The notes under the pieces were generated by a model, which saw nothing but the letters and a program-made list of their open reading frames with translations, did not search any database and was not told the origin of the DNA. 64,000 nt of DNA from Megaustenia siamemsis (Eukaryota > Mollusca > Gastropoda > Stylommatophora > Ariophantidae). This document shows, piece by piece, positions 35,975 through 48,300 of this stretch. Made by a program: the position numbers and the translations under genes. Location: positions 56,152,333 to 56,216,332 of the forward strand of contig JAVIAB010000159.1 in NCBI GenBank assembly GCA_032433765.1, given 5' to 3'. Numbering within the stretch: the stretch's first letter is position 1; each line of letters opens with the position of its first letter.

Positions 35975-36885
35975 GGTTTATTGATGTATCCAAACATGTA
36001 TAGTGATGTATTGATATAGCAAAGCAATAACATCGGTGTATTGATGTAGCCAAATAATAACAGCGGTGTATTGATGTAGCCAAGCAATAACAGCGGTGTA
36101 TTGATGTAGCCAAGCAACAGCATCGGTGTATTGATGTAACCAAGCAACAGCATCGGTGCATTGATGTAGCAAAGCAATAACAGCGGTGTATTGATGTAGC
36201 CAAGCAACAACATCGGTGTATTGATGTAGCCAAGCAACAGCATCGGTGTATTGATGTAGCAAAGCAATAACAGCGGTGTATTGATGTAGCCAAGCAACAA
36301 CATCGGTGTATTGATGTAGCAAAGCAACAACATCGGTGTATTGTTGTTGCCAAGCAACAACATCGTTGTATTGATGTAGCCAAACAATAACAGCGATGTA
36401 TTGATGTAGCCAAGCAACAACATCGGTGTAATGATGTAGCAAAGCAATAACAGCGGTGTATTGATGTAGCAAAGCAATAACAGCGGTGTATTGATGTAGC
36501 CAAGCAACAACATCGGTGTATTGATGTAGCCAAGCAGCAACATCGGTGTAATGAGAGTAGCCAAACATGGAGAGGGGTGTATTGATGTAGTCAAGCAATA
36601 TCAGCGGTACATTGATGTAGTCAAAAATGGATAGCGGTATATTTATGTAGCCACACAGGGATAGCGGTGTTTTGATGTAGTCAAACATTGATAGCGATGT
36701 GTTGTTGTAGCCAAACATGGATATCTGTGTTTTGATGGAGCCAAACAATAACAAACTGTGTATTGATGTAGCCAAGCAATAACAAACGGTGTATTGATGT
36801 AGCCAAGCAATAACAAACGATTGATGTAGCCAAGCAATAACAAACGGTGTATTGATGTAGCCAAGCAACGATAACGAAGTATAAA
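35975..36885. repeat. 30-bp minisatellite
   Basis: About 30 copies of GGTGTATTGATGTAGCCAAG plus CAACAACATC, with two alternating variants (CAACAACATC and CAATAACAGC). As 30 is divisible by 3, the minus strand shows long false frames in all phases. Confidence 0.97.
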
Positions 36886-37422
36886 TGCCACCAATCGATA
36901 ATAGCGAATATTGACGCACAAATAAATGAAGGAGAGTGATGATGTTCCCCAGCAAATGCTACATCAAAAGCAGCTGTGCAATAATAATTTCAATAAACAA
37001 CGAAATTGTATACCGACATTATACAATCAATTATTATTACCTTCAGGAACAGGATAAAAGACAAGACATTTGTTTGCCATGGCCAACGCTTTCAAATTTG
37101 TTATGAGAACATGACAAGTCGGGGGAAGGAGGGCTCTAACACAACTGAGAGAGAGAAGATGCACAGAGTTTAAAGGTGTTTTTCCACAAAGTAAGCAGAA
37201 CATTTTTTTAAACAGTTGCAAATATATATATTTTTTTAAAATTGTCTGGATGCATGTCACCTACGCCAGCAAACAGTGTACATGATAGAGATAACGCTAC
37301 TGGAATTACACGATAAACATATGCATTATATAGAAAAGCAAACAATATGTCAACCATGGATATATGTCATTATAATCATATCTACATACTAATTGTCATC
37401 GACACTTATCTAAACAAACTAA
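36886..37422. other. Downstream flank of receptor gene A
   Basis: Presumably 3' untranslated or intergenic DNA of the minus-strand receptor. No clear polyadenylation signal was identified. Confidence 0.4.
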
Positions 37423-40400
37423 TTAAACTTTCCATGCACAAAAACTGAGTTTCTTCCACTTTTCTGTCAGGACTGGTATCGTATACAGAAACGGGTTTGC
37501 TGCAGAATTTATAGGAAGAACGATAACTGTTGTCCAGGAAAAAACATCACTGCTGACCTCGTGTCCGACAAGAGATAGCAAACCCATGAATGCTATAGGA
37601 AACCAACAGAGGAAATTGAACAGAGCTACTAGAGACAGTTGTTTGGCCACTACAATATCATCAGCCCTCCTGTTAGATGTGCTGGAAGTTGTTCGACTAA
37701 CTCTATTTTGTGACATGGCCTGGAAGATGGCTCGTTGCCAGAGTGCCAGAACAAAACACACACACAGGTTGAACACAACAAACACAGCAAATGAGAACTC
37801 CCATCCTCTGAGACGCTGCGCTGTCAATGGTAATCCAATACACATCGCATTGGAAGAATTGATTTCAAAGTTTAACGCAACAGGTGACAAGGAAATAAGA
37901 AAAGGGATGGCCCAAGATGACATCAAGGAAATACTTTTCAAGAGTTTTGTAAACTTGACTTGACCAAATGGAAACTTCATTATCAAATACCTGTCCAGAG
38001 AAATAAGAAAAATAAAACATATTGACGCTTCACCTGAGAGAGTAGCTAGAAATCCTGCAAATTTACATAAACCACTTTCTCTCCAGCTTCGGTCATACAG
38101 AACATAAATGTCACGGTAGTAGTAGTCCGTCCCTAGAATAATTAGTAGATAGACGCCCATAATGAGGTCAGATATACCCAAGTTTGCTACAAACAGTCCG
38201 TAACCTGTACTGAGAACAGACCTGTCGGAGATTACACGGTAGGCAATGACAGCCACGTTCCCCAGGATGGCAAGAGCCGCGACCACCCAGAGAAGAAACC
38301 GTTGAACACTGAGTCCAAGCAGGTCAAAACAAGAAGAGATGGAGGCGGCAGGAGCGTGGCAAGTGTGATATGGGATGTTAGGTCCCCTTAATTGTGGACA
38401 ACATAATTCAAATATGTCTGTGAATAGATGTTGACTAATAGTGAGCCCGTTAAATAAATCTTCGTAGAAAATGTTCACTGGTAGTCCACGCAAATCTAGT
38501 GTCTGTAAATTCAAATCTGAAGGAAATTGATTTTTATGAAATCTCCAAATAAATGTGAAGCTTAAGTTTAAGTGTTTCAAAATGGGAAACTCCTTCAGGA
38601 AAGAGACATCGAGATAGGAGACATTTGTGTGCGAGATGTTAGTACTTCTAAACGAGCTAGTTTCACATATTTCATAGAGAATAGTTGTGTATTATAAGAC
38701 AGGTTAAATCTGCGAATTGGTAGAGATTCTGAAGTGAGATCGTATCTGCCGTCGATTGTTGTGAACTCGTTGTAACTAGCGTCCAAATCTTGAATTGCTC
38801 GCGTATTGCTGAAACCATCTCGCAAATAAAGTAAACGGCAGTTTGATAATTTCATTATAATTAACTTCTTTGGTAAGGCAGATTGAAAGAAAAATGTTTG
38901 AGAAATGTCCACAGTGGACACGTCCATGTATTTTATCTCAGGGTCAAACGAAAAATGGAAACGCTCGTCTTTAAGGGAACTCGATACAGTTACTGTCCCA
39001 GAAACACAGCGGTAAAGCTCTGGCAGTTCATTTTACAATCAATCTCATCGTCTTTATGGGGGCAGTCAGGATGTCCGTCACAGACTAGGTCAGGATGTAG
39101 ACACACTTTACTATCCCAACATGCGAACGTGTCTCTACATACGCCAATGCTGTCAATATGTTCGTCTTCTCCTGTTGGACAATCATTTGTCTTATCACGG
39201 ACATAATGTTGAGGAATACAGTATGTGTTCGGACATTTAACATATCCGACTGGACATTCAAAATCGGTACAATTTTCTAAATGAGACATGTCCATGCACC
39301 CTATAACAGCCCCGTACATGTCCTTGACATAGACACACTTGGGGGCCCATATATTATAACGCTCTTGATAGCGACACGTGGATACACTTTCCAATTTGCC
39401 AATAGTCTCGTCCAAGGGTCCTTCCCGTCCTGTACAGTTAACAAGTCCATCGTTAAGCTGGGAGACATCAACACAATTGAGATCATCACAAAAAATGGTG
39501 CAATACATTCTGTTTTCTGAATGTCTGTAAAATATTTCACTTTCATCGTTGAATTCCTCTCCAGTATTGCTCTCACAAACAGGACAATCAATCTCGCCAT
39601 CAATGACCCACCTTTTTAACAAACGAGAACCGTCACAGCAATACACGTCATTAGAGAATTCGGTAACGTCTACTTTGACATCTGCGATTTGTTCTGAACA
39701 CAAACCTTCGTCTCGTCTGTTGCTGCATTCAGTGTGCCCGTTACAGAGCAGAAGGTAGGAAATATGTCGAGGGCTTCGAGCATCTTCTCCACAGTCAAAC
39801 AGGGGAAATAACTCGTAACCTGTTTCTTCAAGAAGTTTCTGGAAATCTTTGTTGACAAAATTGAACGAGACAGATACAATATTATCTCTAAATTTGACAA
39901 AACCTCCGCTATCTAAAGCTCGTGTTAAACTTTCATTCGTAGCTGGGTTTATGTCAATGTGGAAGGCGTTATCAGTTCTACGAGACAAGGAGACCTCACA
40001 CAAAATGACTGAACTAACAAACGAACAATCAACATCCACCCAACCATCAACAAAACCAGCCTCATGTCTAGAGCCGTTAGAGACATTGTTGACATGTTCG
40101 GTCCAGTCAAACCGCCAGACAGCGCATTTGTTGACATAACCACCAGAAGGTTTACCAGGCAGCCAATTGTTGACAACTAGAGGACGAGTTACAGAACTTG
40201 GAAACAAACTCCAGCGAAACCTCCTGGCAATACTTCCGTTGTATCTGTAGAGATCAATAAACAAATTCAAGGAAAAATGTGATGATTGGTTGTCATTGAT
40301 AACGTTAGTAAAATATGTGTAGATGGTGGCTTGTATAAACTGCAGTTCACTTCTGCTTTCAACAGCAACTAACGCGGAGTCTTCAACTTGTAGGCAAGTA

Positions 40401-41106
40401 GAATAAGCTTGGTCACTGTTACTTCCAGTATCAGACGTGATCATTTTATAACAAGAGATAGTCTCAGCCCCATGCTCGTACTTCCACCATCCATCCAGAC
40501 ACTGGTCACACATGGCTAGAGCTAACAAATGTTTGTAAGGAATCGACGCCCTGTAGTCGACCAGAAGTGTGTCCCCAAGAAGAACAGTTTCAGTTCCATG
40601 ACTTATCCCCACCACCACAACAAAGACCTTTAAATCCGTATCTCCATCAACACGTGACACATTTGGTAGAGTTGCTCGTTCATCAAATGCCATGTTTTTG
40701 CCGTTGAGAAATATAATAGCGAGATGAGTGACGTTTTCTCTGACTCCGCCCATCTGTGAGAACAAGTAATGTACGAAGTGTAGTTTTAATTCCATCATTT
40801 CATAGATGTTGCTATAATCTTGAAGTATGGCTGCTTGTCCATCTTGACATCCATAAGGAGAGGACTCAAGAAAAGTTGTAAACTGCCAAGAGCTGACATT
40901 AACGTTGGGGTTATCAACAGAGAACAAGTCACAGACTCCAGCAAACTGGACACGAGAAGTTGCCCTGCTGTTGGGGAAGCTCGTCAGATGTTTCACGAAG
41001 CCCTTGCACATGTTTTGCTCGCGTTTGTTGTCGTCGTAAAAGTACAGACACAACACGTCCATCTCTTCCGTGGAGCAGCCATCGAGAGGAACATCTTCTG
41101 ACACTC
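37423..41106 (-). CDS. Receptor gene A: GRL101-like GPCR with vWA-, lectin-, LDLa- and LRR-type ectodomain (two frame breaks)
   Basis: One exon of about 3.68 kb encodes about 1,228 residues, opened by an acceptor (CATATTCTGCAG) in phase 1, so a signal-peptide exon must lie upstream. From the N-terminus: a vWA-like domain (MDVLCLYFYDD, VTHLAIIFLNGK, LKVFVVVVG; MIDAS incomplete); a C-type-lectin-like domain (about 40515-39990; GWWKYEH, WLPGKPSGG, WVDVDC, LCE; no EPN/QPD sugar motif); about five LDLa-type modules (best PNTYCIPQHYV...GEDE and VCLHPDLVCDGHPDCPHKDD); leucine-rich repeats; a Cys-rich hinge (CCPQLRG, ISSCFDLLG); and seven helices with NLGISDLIMG, LDRY, FLCWFPI and NPFLY, all standard rhodopsin-family signatures. 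Two single-base losses, near 39014 and 38640, break the frame, from assembly error or decay. By analogy with GRL101 and relaxin-type LGRs it should be a surface receptor. The ligand is unknown. Confidence 0.85.
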
Positions 41107-41280
41107 CTGCAGAATATGTTGAAGTAGTAAAAATATTAAGATTATTATGAATGCTAGCGTCTAGCAATAACAAAATAAGCTGACACTCCTGCAGAATATG
41201 CTGTAATAGTAACAATATTTAGATTGTTGTGAATGTTAGCGTGTGGCAATATCAAAATAAGATGACACCCCTGCAGAATA
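41100..41280 (-). repeat. Three tandem copies of the intron end of receptor gene A
   Basis: The segment around the acceptor (TGACACTCCTGCAGAATATG on the plus strand) recurs with an 82-bp period at 41106, 41188 and 41270, each copy keeping the polypyrimidine-CAG context and the start of the exon. Only the innermost copy continues into the open exon. Confidence 0.8.
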
Positions 41281-41644
41281 TGATGAAATAGTTAAAAATG
41301 GTAACATTGCGGATTAAAAAATCTAGTAACACAAAATGCAGTCTCGATTTTAAATGTAAACTGGCATCACCAGATTGTCTGTTTAGAAAACGATATCACA
41401 CTTTTGACTTAAACTCGAATGTTTGCTTCCTGCATTATTCTGTAAGGTACGGAGTTCGTGTAACATTTAACACCATTAATCTTGTTTCTACCTCCCTTTC
41501 TATGTTCAAAAGCTGCACCATTCATTATTGTTATGCCTTCGTATACGATCCAAATATGACAAGTATGTGTTACGCTACAGAGTTGTTTGATGGCAAGGAT
41601 CTGATAATAATAAAAAAAAAATGTGTTGGCAACAAACAGGCCTC
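41281..41644. other. Unassigned DNA with a 116-codon plus-strand frame
   Basis: A plus-strand frame at 41298-41648 contains several Cys residues but no known motif, signal peptide or convincing splice context. It may be chance. Confidence 0.25.
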
Positions 41645-42165
41645 ATAAGAATTAGCAACCAATCAGGACAGTTTCTATATATCAAACAAGGAATCCAACA
41701 AGGCTGATTTCTGTCACCGTATTTCGTCTCACTTTACAACGGAAATATTATACAGTCAATAGTAGACAAAGGCAGCATTGAATTCAACAGTCACAGGATA
41801 AACAATTTTTGGTATGTAGATTACACAGTCTTAAATGCAGAGGAGTGTAATGAAATGCAATAAATGATAGATAATATAGTACAAGAAAGAAACAAAAAAG
41901 GTCTCAGTCTGAATAGTGAGAAATCATTTGTAATGTTTATATCGAAGAAACAAACATCACGACCAGGCAACATAACAATAAAGGGGACAAACCTGAAACA
42001 AGTGCAACGCGTCAAAATACGTGGGTACAATAATAACATGAGATGGAAGATGCACCACATAAATAAAATTATCAGAATAGCCAAGGCTAAAAGAGCATTT
42101 CAGAAAATGAAACACTTCTTGTGCAACAGGTTTATGTCAATAGAGATTTGTCTTTCTCTTTAATT
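41645..42165 (+). mobile_element. LINE RT fragment
   Basis: GQFLYIKQGIQQG, a stop, FLSPYFVSLYN, then NNFWYVDYTVLNAEE at the palm (YVDY replaces YADD, so inactive). It continues NLKQVQRVKIRGYNNN and RWKMHHINKIIRIAKAKRAF. Sister of 9755-10540. Confidence 0.8.
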
Positions 42166-42395
42166 ATAATAGTGTTGTTGATAACACTGTCGTAGATTAA
42201 TAATCGCATGTGAATATGATGGAGAATCATCACAGGTCACTATTTATAATGAAAGCCATTATATGTGTAGCATTTTAAAACTTGCGTGAAATATCAGGCC
42301 CATAATTACTAATTTACAGTCTCAATTTATAGCAGTTTTTATGTTAAATTATAGTTAAACACTTCGATTATATTATTAACATGATTTTTCATGTG

Positions 42396-42399
<4 letters not shown>

Positions 42400-42456
<57 letters not shown>

Positions 42457-42460
42457 TATA
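42400..42460. repeat. (TA)n microsatellite
   Basis: About 50 bp of TA. A matching TA tract at 42990-43043 lies on the other side of the LINE fragment between them. Confidence 0.95.
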
Positions 42461-42464
42461 TAAA

Positions 42465-42965
42465 TGGCAAGACAAAATAACCAACTTAACTGTCCTGCAA
42501 CGTGCTAAGACCCTAACAATCATGTCGATGCTCAGAAGTCGAAGGCTAAGATGGCTGGGGCATGTCCAACGGATGGAAGAAAAACGCATTCCTAGGCAAA
42601 TACTATATGGTGAGCTAAAACACGGAAAAAGACAAATCGGCAGACCTAAACTACGATATAGAGATATCTGCAAATCATCTCTGAAAGACTTCTCCATCTG
42701 TGAAAACGACTGGCAACATCTGGCAAGTGATCGCACATCATGGAGAGCATGTATAAGGAAAGGTATAACAACATTTGAGACTGTGCTAAGACAGGACTTA
42801 GAAGAGAAGAGACTCATGAAAAAGGATGGTAAACCCTGTGGATCAGCGAGTCTGACCTGTTCATTATGTGACCGCGTGTGTTTGTCAAACATTGGTAGAA
42901 TTAGTCACGAGAGAAGCTGTTCGGCAAAAACAATACCTCAAAAAATACGCAATAGCCTCCACTAG
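42465..42965 (+). mobile_element. LINE C-terminal fragment with zinc-finger tail
   Basis: An open frame reads LRWLGHVQRMEEKRIPRQIL, YGELKHGKRQIGRPKLRYRD and a C-terminal CSLCDRVCLSNIGRISHERSC, the Cys2-His/Cys finger found at the end of several Jockey/CR1-like LINE proteins. About 165 codons are uninterrupted, suggesting a younger copy than its neighbours. It is a different family from the other LINE tails here. Confidence 0.8.
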
Positions 42966-42987
42966 ACCGTCTGACAAGACGAAAAGG

Positions 42988-42989
<2 letters not shown>

Positions 42990-43043
<54 letters not shown>
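42990..43043. repeat. (TA)n microsatellite
   Basis: About 50 bp of TA immediately after the LINE fragment and before the next one. Confidence 0.95.
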
Positions 43044-43044
<1 letters not shown>

Positions 43045-43046
<2 letters not shown>

Positions 43047-43392
43047 GTGGTTTTACAGAAGAATGTTGAGAATACCATGGACAGCTAAGAAGAGTAATTA
43101 AAACGTTCCAAAAGAGGCCAAAGCAAAAAGAGAGCTAATTTCCAATATTAGGAAGAAACAATCATCATATTTTGGCCATGTAATGAGAAGAGTACAACTG
43201 AAATATATTGTAACAACTGACACAATAGAGGGACGAAGAGATAGAGGGAAGCAAAGAGAAAAGATACCAGACAGCTTAAGAGAATAGCTTGGCAGAAGGT
43301 CAACAACAGACATGAAAAATAACTGCCGAGATCGAAAGTTGTGGAGAGACATGATCACCTACGCCAGCCGGTCCGGTACTTGATGATGATGA
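43045..43392 (+). mobile_element. LINE 3' tail fragment
   Basis: RRMLRIPWTAKKSN, a stop, then KAKRELISNIRKKQ, YFGHVMRRVQLKYIVTTD, GRRDRGKQREKIPDSLRE and DMITYASRSGT, ending in GATGATGATGATGATT. Same family as 52815-53125. Confidence 0.85.
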
Positions 43393-43694
43393 TGATTTTT
43401 CAAATTATTTGATAACTATGATTTGTCTCATGAACTATCACTAGGTTTAAATATTGAACTGTATTGTGATGACTCTATTGATTAGTAGTAAATAAACAGT
43501 AAATGTACCCTACTCTCATTGCTAGACGTATGTAAAGCACGGTTGGTGCAGACAAATGTGTCCACCACCACGGCAAATGTGTAGGTAATGCGGTCGGTGT
43601 CACTGCAGGCTGCCGTTACTTCTGGGGCAAATTATTTATAGAGATAAATAATAATAAATGAATAGTATTATAGAGGGGAAACTTCCGCGGCGAT

Positions 43695-44285
43695 AATCAG
43701 CGAATTAATTCGGAAGAAGAGGTGTGTTTACATCACTCGGAAAAAATGACAAATAATCAACAGCAGAAATAAAACAAAGAACAATATATGGTTCTAAGCA
43801 GGTTCGAACCTGTACTCCTTGCCACAAAAAGCCAAACGGTAGGGAGCACTGCCAACTAGGTTAACTAAAACATTAGCCATCATTGGCGATGTCTTTCACG
43901 CAGGTGTTCTCATGACTATACCATAGGGCTACGATCACAGCTCAGGAATAAATTGTGTGTCTCCATTTTTCCCATTAAGACAAGTATCTCCCAGATAGGG
44001 TAGGAATAGGAAAAATACTGATACCCAATTTGTTATCATTTATTCTTATTGACTATAGTCATGAGAACACCTGCGTCTAAGACATCGCTAATGATGACTA
44101 ATTTTTTAGATTGCCGAGTTGGCAGTGTTCCCTAGCGTTTGTCTTTTCGTGGCAAGGCGCTGTGCCAAGAAGTACTGGTTCGATCCTGCTTAGGACCACA
44201 TATTGTTCTTTATCTTTCTTTCTGTTGTTGATTATTTGTCATTTTTTTCGAGTGCTGTAAACATACTTCTTCTTCTGATTTTATT
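43695..44285. mobile_element. Inverted pair of tRNA-like SINEs (foldback)
   Basis: Arms of about 235 bp (43695-43925 and 44047-44285) are reverse complements with moderate divergence, separated by about 120 bp. Each arm has a B-box-like GGTTCGAACCTGC or GGTTCGATCCTGC and an A-box-like CCGAGTTGGCAGTG, so each looks like a tRNA-derived SINE. The pair would form a long hairpin in RNA. Confidence 0.7.
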
Positions 44286-44339
44286 CGCTACATTATTTAT
44301 GTACATTTGTATAGGCCTGGTGACCCCGGAATCGTATAA

Positions 44340-44620
44340 GTTCTGTTGTTGACTGTTTGCCATGTCATGACAACAAGCTATCTAGTATTTTTTCTCTTTG
44401 TCGTCCGCGATCGCTTTTCTTTTATTTTGCCATTTGTAACCAAGTATTCCAACTTTCCTCTTCTCATGATGTGCCCGAAAAATGTTGGTTGTTTCTTTCT
44501 GATGTTTTTAGGAGCTGTCTGTTTGTGTTAGCCTCTTTAAGAATTTCCTCATTGGTCTTTTTAGCTGTCCTGGGAACTTTCAACATACTTCTGAGAAAAG
44601 AATGGACCTTGGTATGAACT
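44340..44620 (-). mobile_element. LINE tail fragment
   Basis: Minus-strand reading gives the RRGKLEYLVTNG-type tail after MLKVPRTAKKTNEEILKEA, close to the fragment at 10200-10450. Truncated and broken. Confidence 0.8.
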
Positions 44621-44801
44621 TTGTAGGATGTGTATGTTAACTACTGATAATCACAATTTTTGTAATGTTTTAGATTTAAGCAAATCATATTCTTTGTTTG
44701 GATTGTTCCTATTGTCAATTAGTCGGTATAGATCTACTGAATTTTCTTAATTTTCTTCTTGTAATACGGTGTTATCAGAATATTGTAAACGTATTACAGA
44801 C

Positions 44802-44802
<1 letters not shown>

Positions 44803-44891
<89 letters not shown>

Positions 44892-44907
44892 TTAAATATA
44901 TATATAT

Positions 44908-44944
<37 letters not shown>

Positions 44945-44945
44945 C
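44803..44945. repeat. (TA)n and (AAT)n microsatellites
   Basis: About 100 bp of TA with small interruptions, followed by AAT repeats. Confidence 0.95.
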
Positions 44946-45360
44946 AATTAACACAAGGTGGGTGCTAAGAGAAATACATTTTTAATAGAGTGCAGTTAGG
45001 TGATTAGTGTTAACAAAACATTAACAATAAAAAAATAGCAAGTATGTTATGATATATAGAACATTTGAACTAGGAGATGATAATACCATCATCTTTAAGA
45101 GTGCAATATGAATTAAATAAGTGGTAACTAATATCTTATATACGATTTTTGTTGCTTCTTTATAGAAATGTGTGTGGCAACCTCTCTGTCCGTAACACCA
45201 TTTCCTATTGGCGATGTTTACTGTTAGGTCGCAAACACAAGTGTAAGTACACATGAAAAAAACATAATAAAAAAAGGTATTTGTGCTGTATTATGCCCCA
45301 CTACAATTATGGGTGACTTAAAATCAACATTAAAGTGGAAAAACATCTGCTCGAAGAGTT

Positions 45361-48300
45361 TTATCGGCGATACCTAAATTGTTTCCACTTGTCCATACAG
45401 ACAGGGACTATGTAGAAAAGTGGGTTTACTGCGGTCTTTATCGGGATAACGATAACTGCCGTCCAGGAATAAACATCATTGTCAATCTCATATCCGAACA
45501 CTGTTGAAACCCCTACTAATCCTATAGGAAACCAACAGAGAAAGTTAGATATAACTAATAGAGTCAGTTGTTGTATCAAGACAACCTCTTCTGACGTAAT
45601 GGACATTGTCTCTGCTATACCCTTCGCAGATCTGTATCTTAGAATAACTTTTAGGCAGAAAGCAAGAACGATTGACAAAAGAACATTGAGCACGATGAAG
45701 ACACCAAATGGAAACCCCCAGCCTTTGAGGCGTTTAGTTGTTAACAGTAAATCTGTAGTGTTACACAGGACGGTAGAAGAATACACTTCAAGCTTGAACA
45801 CAATTGGTGTCAGTGCCAGAAGTAAACCAATGATCCATGACAACAAAATAACAACAATTTGACCTCGTTTTGAAAATATAACTTGAGCATCGAGTAGCTT
45901 CAAAGCAAAATATTGGTCCAGTAAAATAAGAAAAATGAAAAATAGTGAGTTTTCATTGGAGAGAGTAGCCAGGACACCAGCGAGTTTACAACAATAACTT
46001 TCTCTCCAAGTCTTGTCATACAGAACATAATTATCCCGGTAGTAGTAACCCGCCCCAGCAATAATAAACAGATAGACCCCCATAATAAAATCACATACAG
46101 CCAAATTTACCACAAGCAGTGCGTGACTTTTTCTCAAAGATGTTAAATCCCAGATTACACGATAAACAGTAGTCGCCACTGTCCCAAAAAGGGCAAGAAC
46201 GGCCATCACCCAGAGAAGTACACGCTGAAAATTGTCCCCTATCAGATCAAAACATGAAGAAATGGGGTTGACAGGTGAATGACACACGTGGTATGGGATA
46301 TTGTTTCCTCTGATCTGTGGACAGCACATCTCATATATGTCTGTGTACATATGTTGGGTGATAGTGAGGCTGTTGAAGAAGTCTTCCTGGAAATTACTTA
46401 TTAGTAAACCACCTAAATGGAGTATCTGTAAAACCAGAGAATCGGGTATAGCAAATTGCTTAATACTCTCTACAAATGTAAAGCTTAAATCTAACTTTGT
46501 TAATGCAGGAAACTGAGAAAAAAAGAATTCATCGACATATAGCAGGCTCGTGTGGGAGAGGTCTAATGTGTCTAGGAAATTCAATTGTAGATATTTCACC
46601 GACACAAGCTCTGTGTTATAGGAGAGATTCAAACGACGAATATACATAGAGCCATCAAAGAAAGATCTTCTGCCATCGATTGTTTGAATCCAATTGTAGC
46701 TAAGGTCAAGGTCTTGAAGGAAGTATAACTGATTTAAAACGCTATTTTTCAATTGACGTAAATGGCACGTAGACCACTTCACGAATATCGATTTCATGGG
46801 AACGTCTATAAAATATGTAGCAGAGAGATCAACTCCAGACAAGTCCAAATATTTAGTTCCAGCATCAAATGATGGAAATTTTGTCAGGGGCTCTGATTGT
46901 ATATGGCTCTTAACAGTGACTGTCCCCGATACACAGCGGAAACCTCGCTGGCACTCCAAATTACACTCCACTTCGTCGTCTTTGTGAGGACAGTCAGGAT
47001 GTCCGTTACAAACAAGGTCAGGATGCAGGCAAACTTTACTATCCAACAGGCAAAGTTACCGGTACAGGAGCCAATAGTGTCAAATAGTTCGTCTTCCCCT
47101 GAAGGACAATCTTGTTTTCTATCAAGGACATAATGTTGAGGGATACAGTATGTCATCGGACATTTATAATATCCAACTGGACATTTAAAATCAGCGCAGT
47201 TCTCTACATGAGACATGTCTCTGCAACCTAGAACTGCTCCGAACCAGTCTCTGACATAGACACACACGGGAGCCCAGTTACTATAACCAGGTGGATTATG
47301 ACAAGTATCTACTCGTTCCAGCTTCCCTAAAGTCTCGTCCAGGGGTCCCTCCCACCCAGTACAGTCAATGTGTCCATCGTTAAGCTGCGAGAAGTGAATA
47401 CATTTATCTTCATTACAAATAAACGCGCAAGTCTCATTTCTCTTGAAATAACTAAGTAAGAAAGAACTTTCATCGTTGAAATCATTGTCGGTATTGTATC
47501 CACAAATAGGACAATCAACCTGGCCATCATTAACCCAGGACAATAACAAGCAGGATCCGTCACAACAATGGATGCCGTGACAAATGTCGAGGTCATTATC
47601 CGGGCCCTGTGGGAAACGTTGCCAACACAAATCTTCATCCCGATTGTTGTTGCAATCAATGAGACTATCACAGACCATAGAGTAGGAAATGTATCGAGGG
47701 TTTTGTTCATTCAACTCACAGTTAAAGACGGGAAACAACTCGTATCCTCTTTCTAGTAGCACTTTTTGGAAATCTTTACTGGCAAAGTTGAACGAAACAG
47801 ACACAATGTTATCTCTAAAAATAGCAAAACCTCCACTATTTAATGCTCGACTAAAACTCTCATTCGTGGCTGGCTTTAATCCAAGAGCGATGTTGTTCTC
47901 AATTCTACGTGGAATAGAAGCCTAACACAAACTGAATGAACTTCCAAACTTGCAATTATTGTCCAACCAGCCATCATCAAATTGATGTCCGGATAGGGAG
48001 TAGTTAGAGGCATCACGTAGAGATTGGTTATTATCAAACTGCCACAGAACACACTCATTGATATGCCCGTTAGAAGGCATACCCGCCATCCATTTGTTTA
48101 CCACTAGCGGACGACTAATTGGTTGCCAGCTATATCTTTGATACATTTTAGTTGTGTCTTTGCCAAGTCCAATGAAAAATCGAGCTTGAAGTAGAGTATG
48201 TTGGCTTTGGTTTCTTAGTTCATTGAAATAGGAATGCACCATTTTTTGTAAATAGTTCAGTTCGTTTGTACTTTCAATTGTGACAACTCTTGACTGCTCT

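Noticed and set aside
35953..36955. Overlapping frames up to 325 codons rich in YINTP or HQYTDV
   Set aside because: All three phases of a 30-bp stop-free repeat are open, so none is specific.
42389..42892. 167-codon minus-strand frame
   Set aside because: Antisense of the LINE C-terminal domain and TA repeat.
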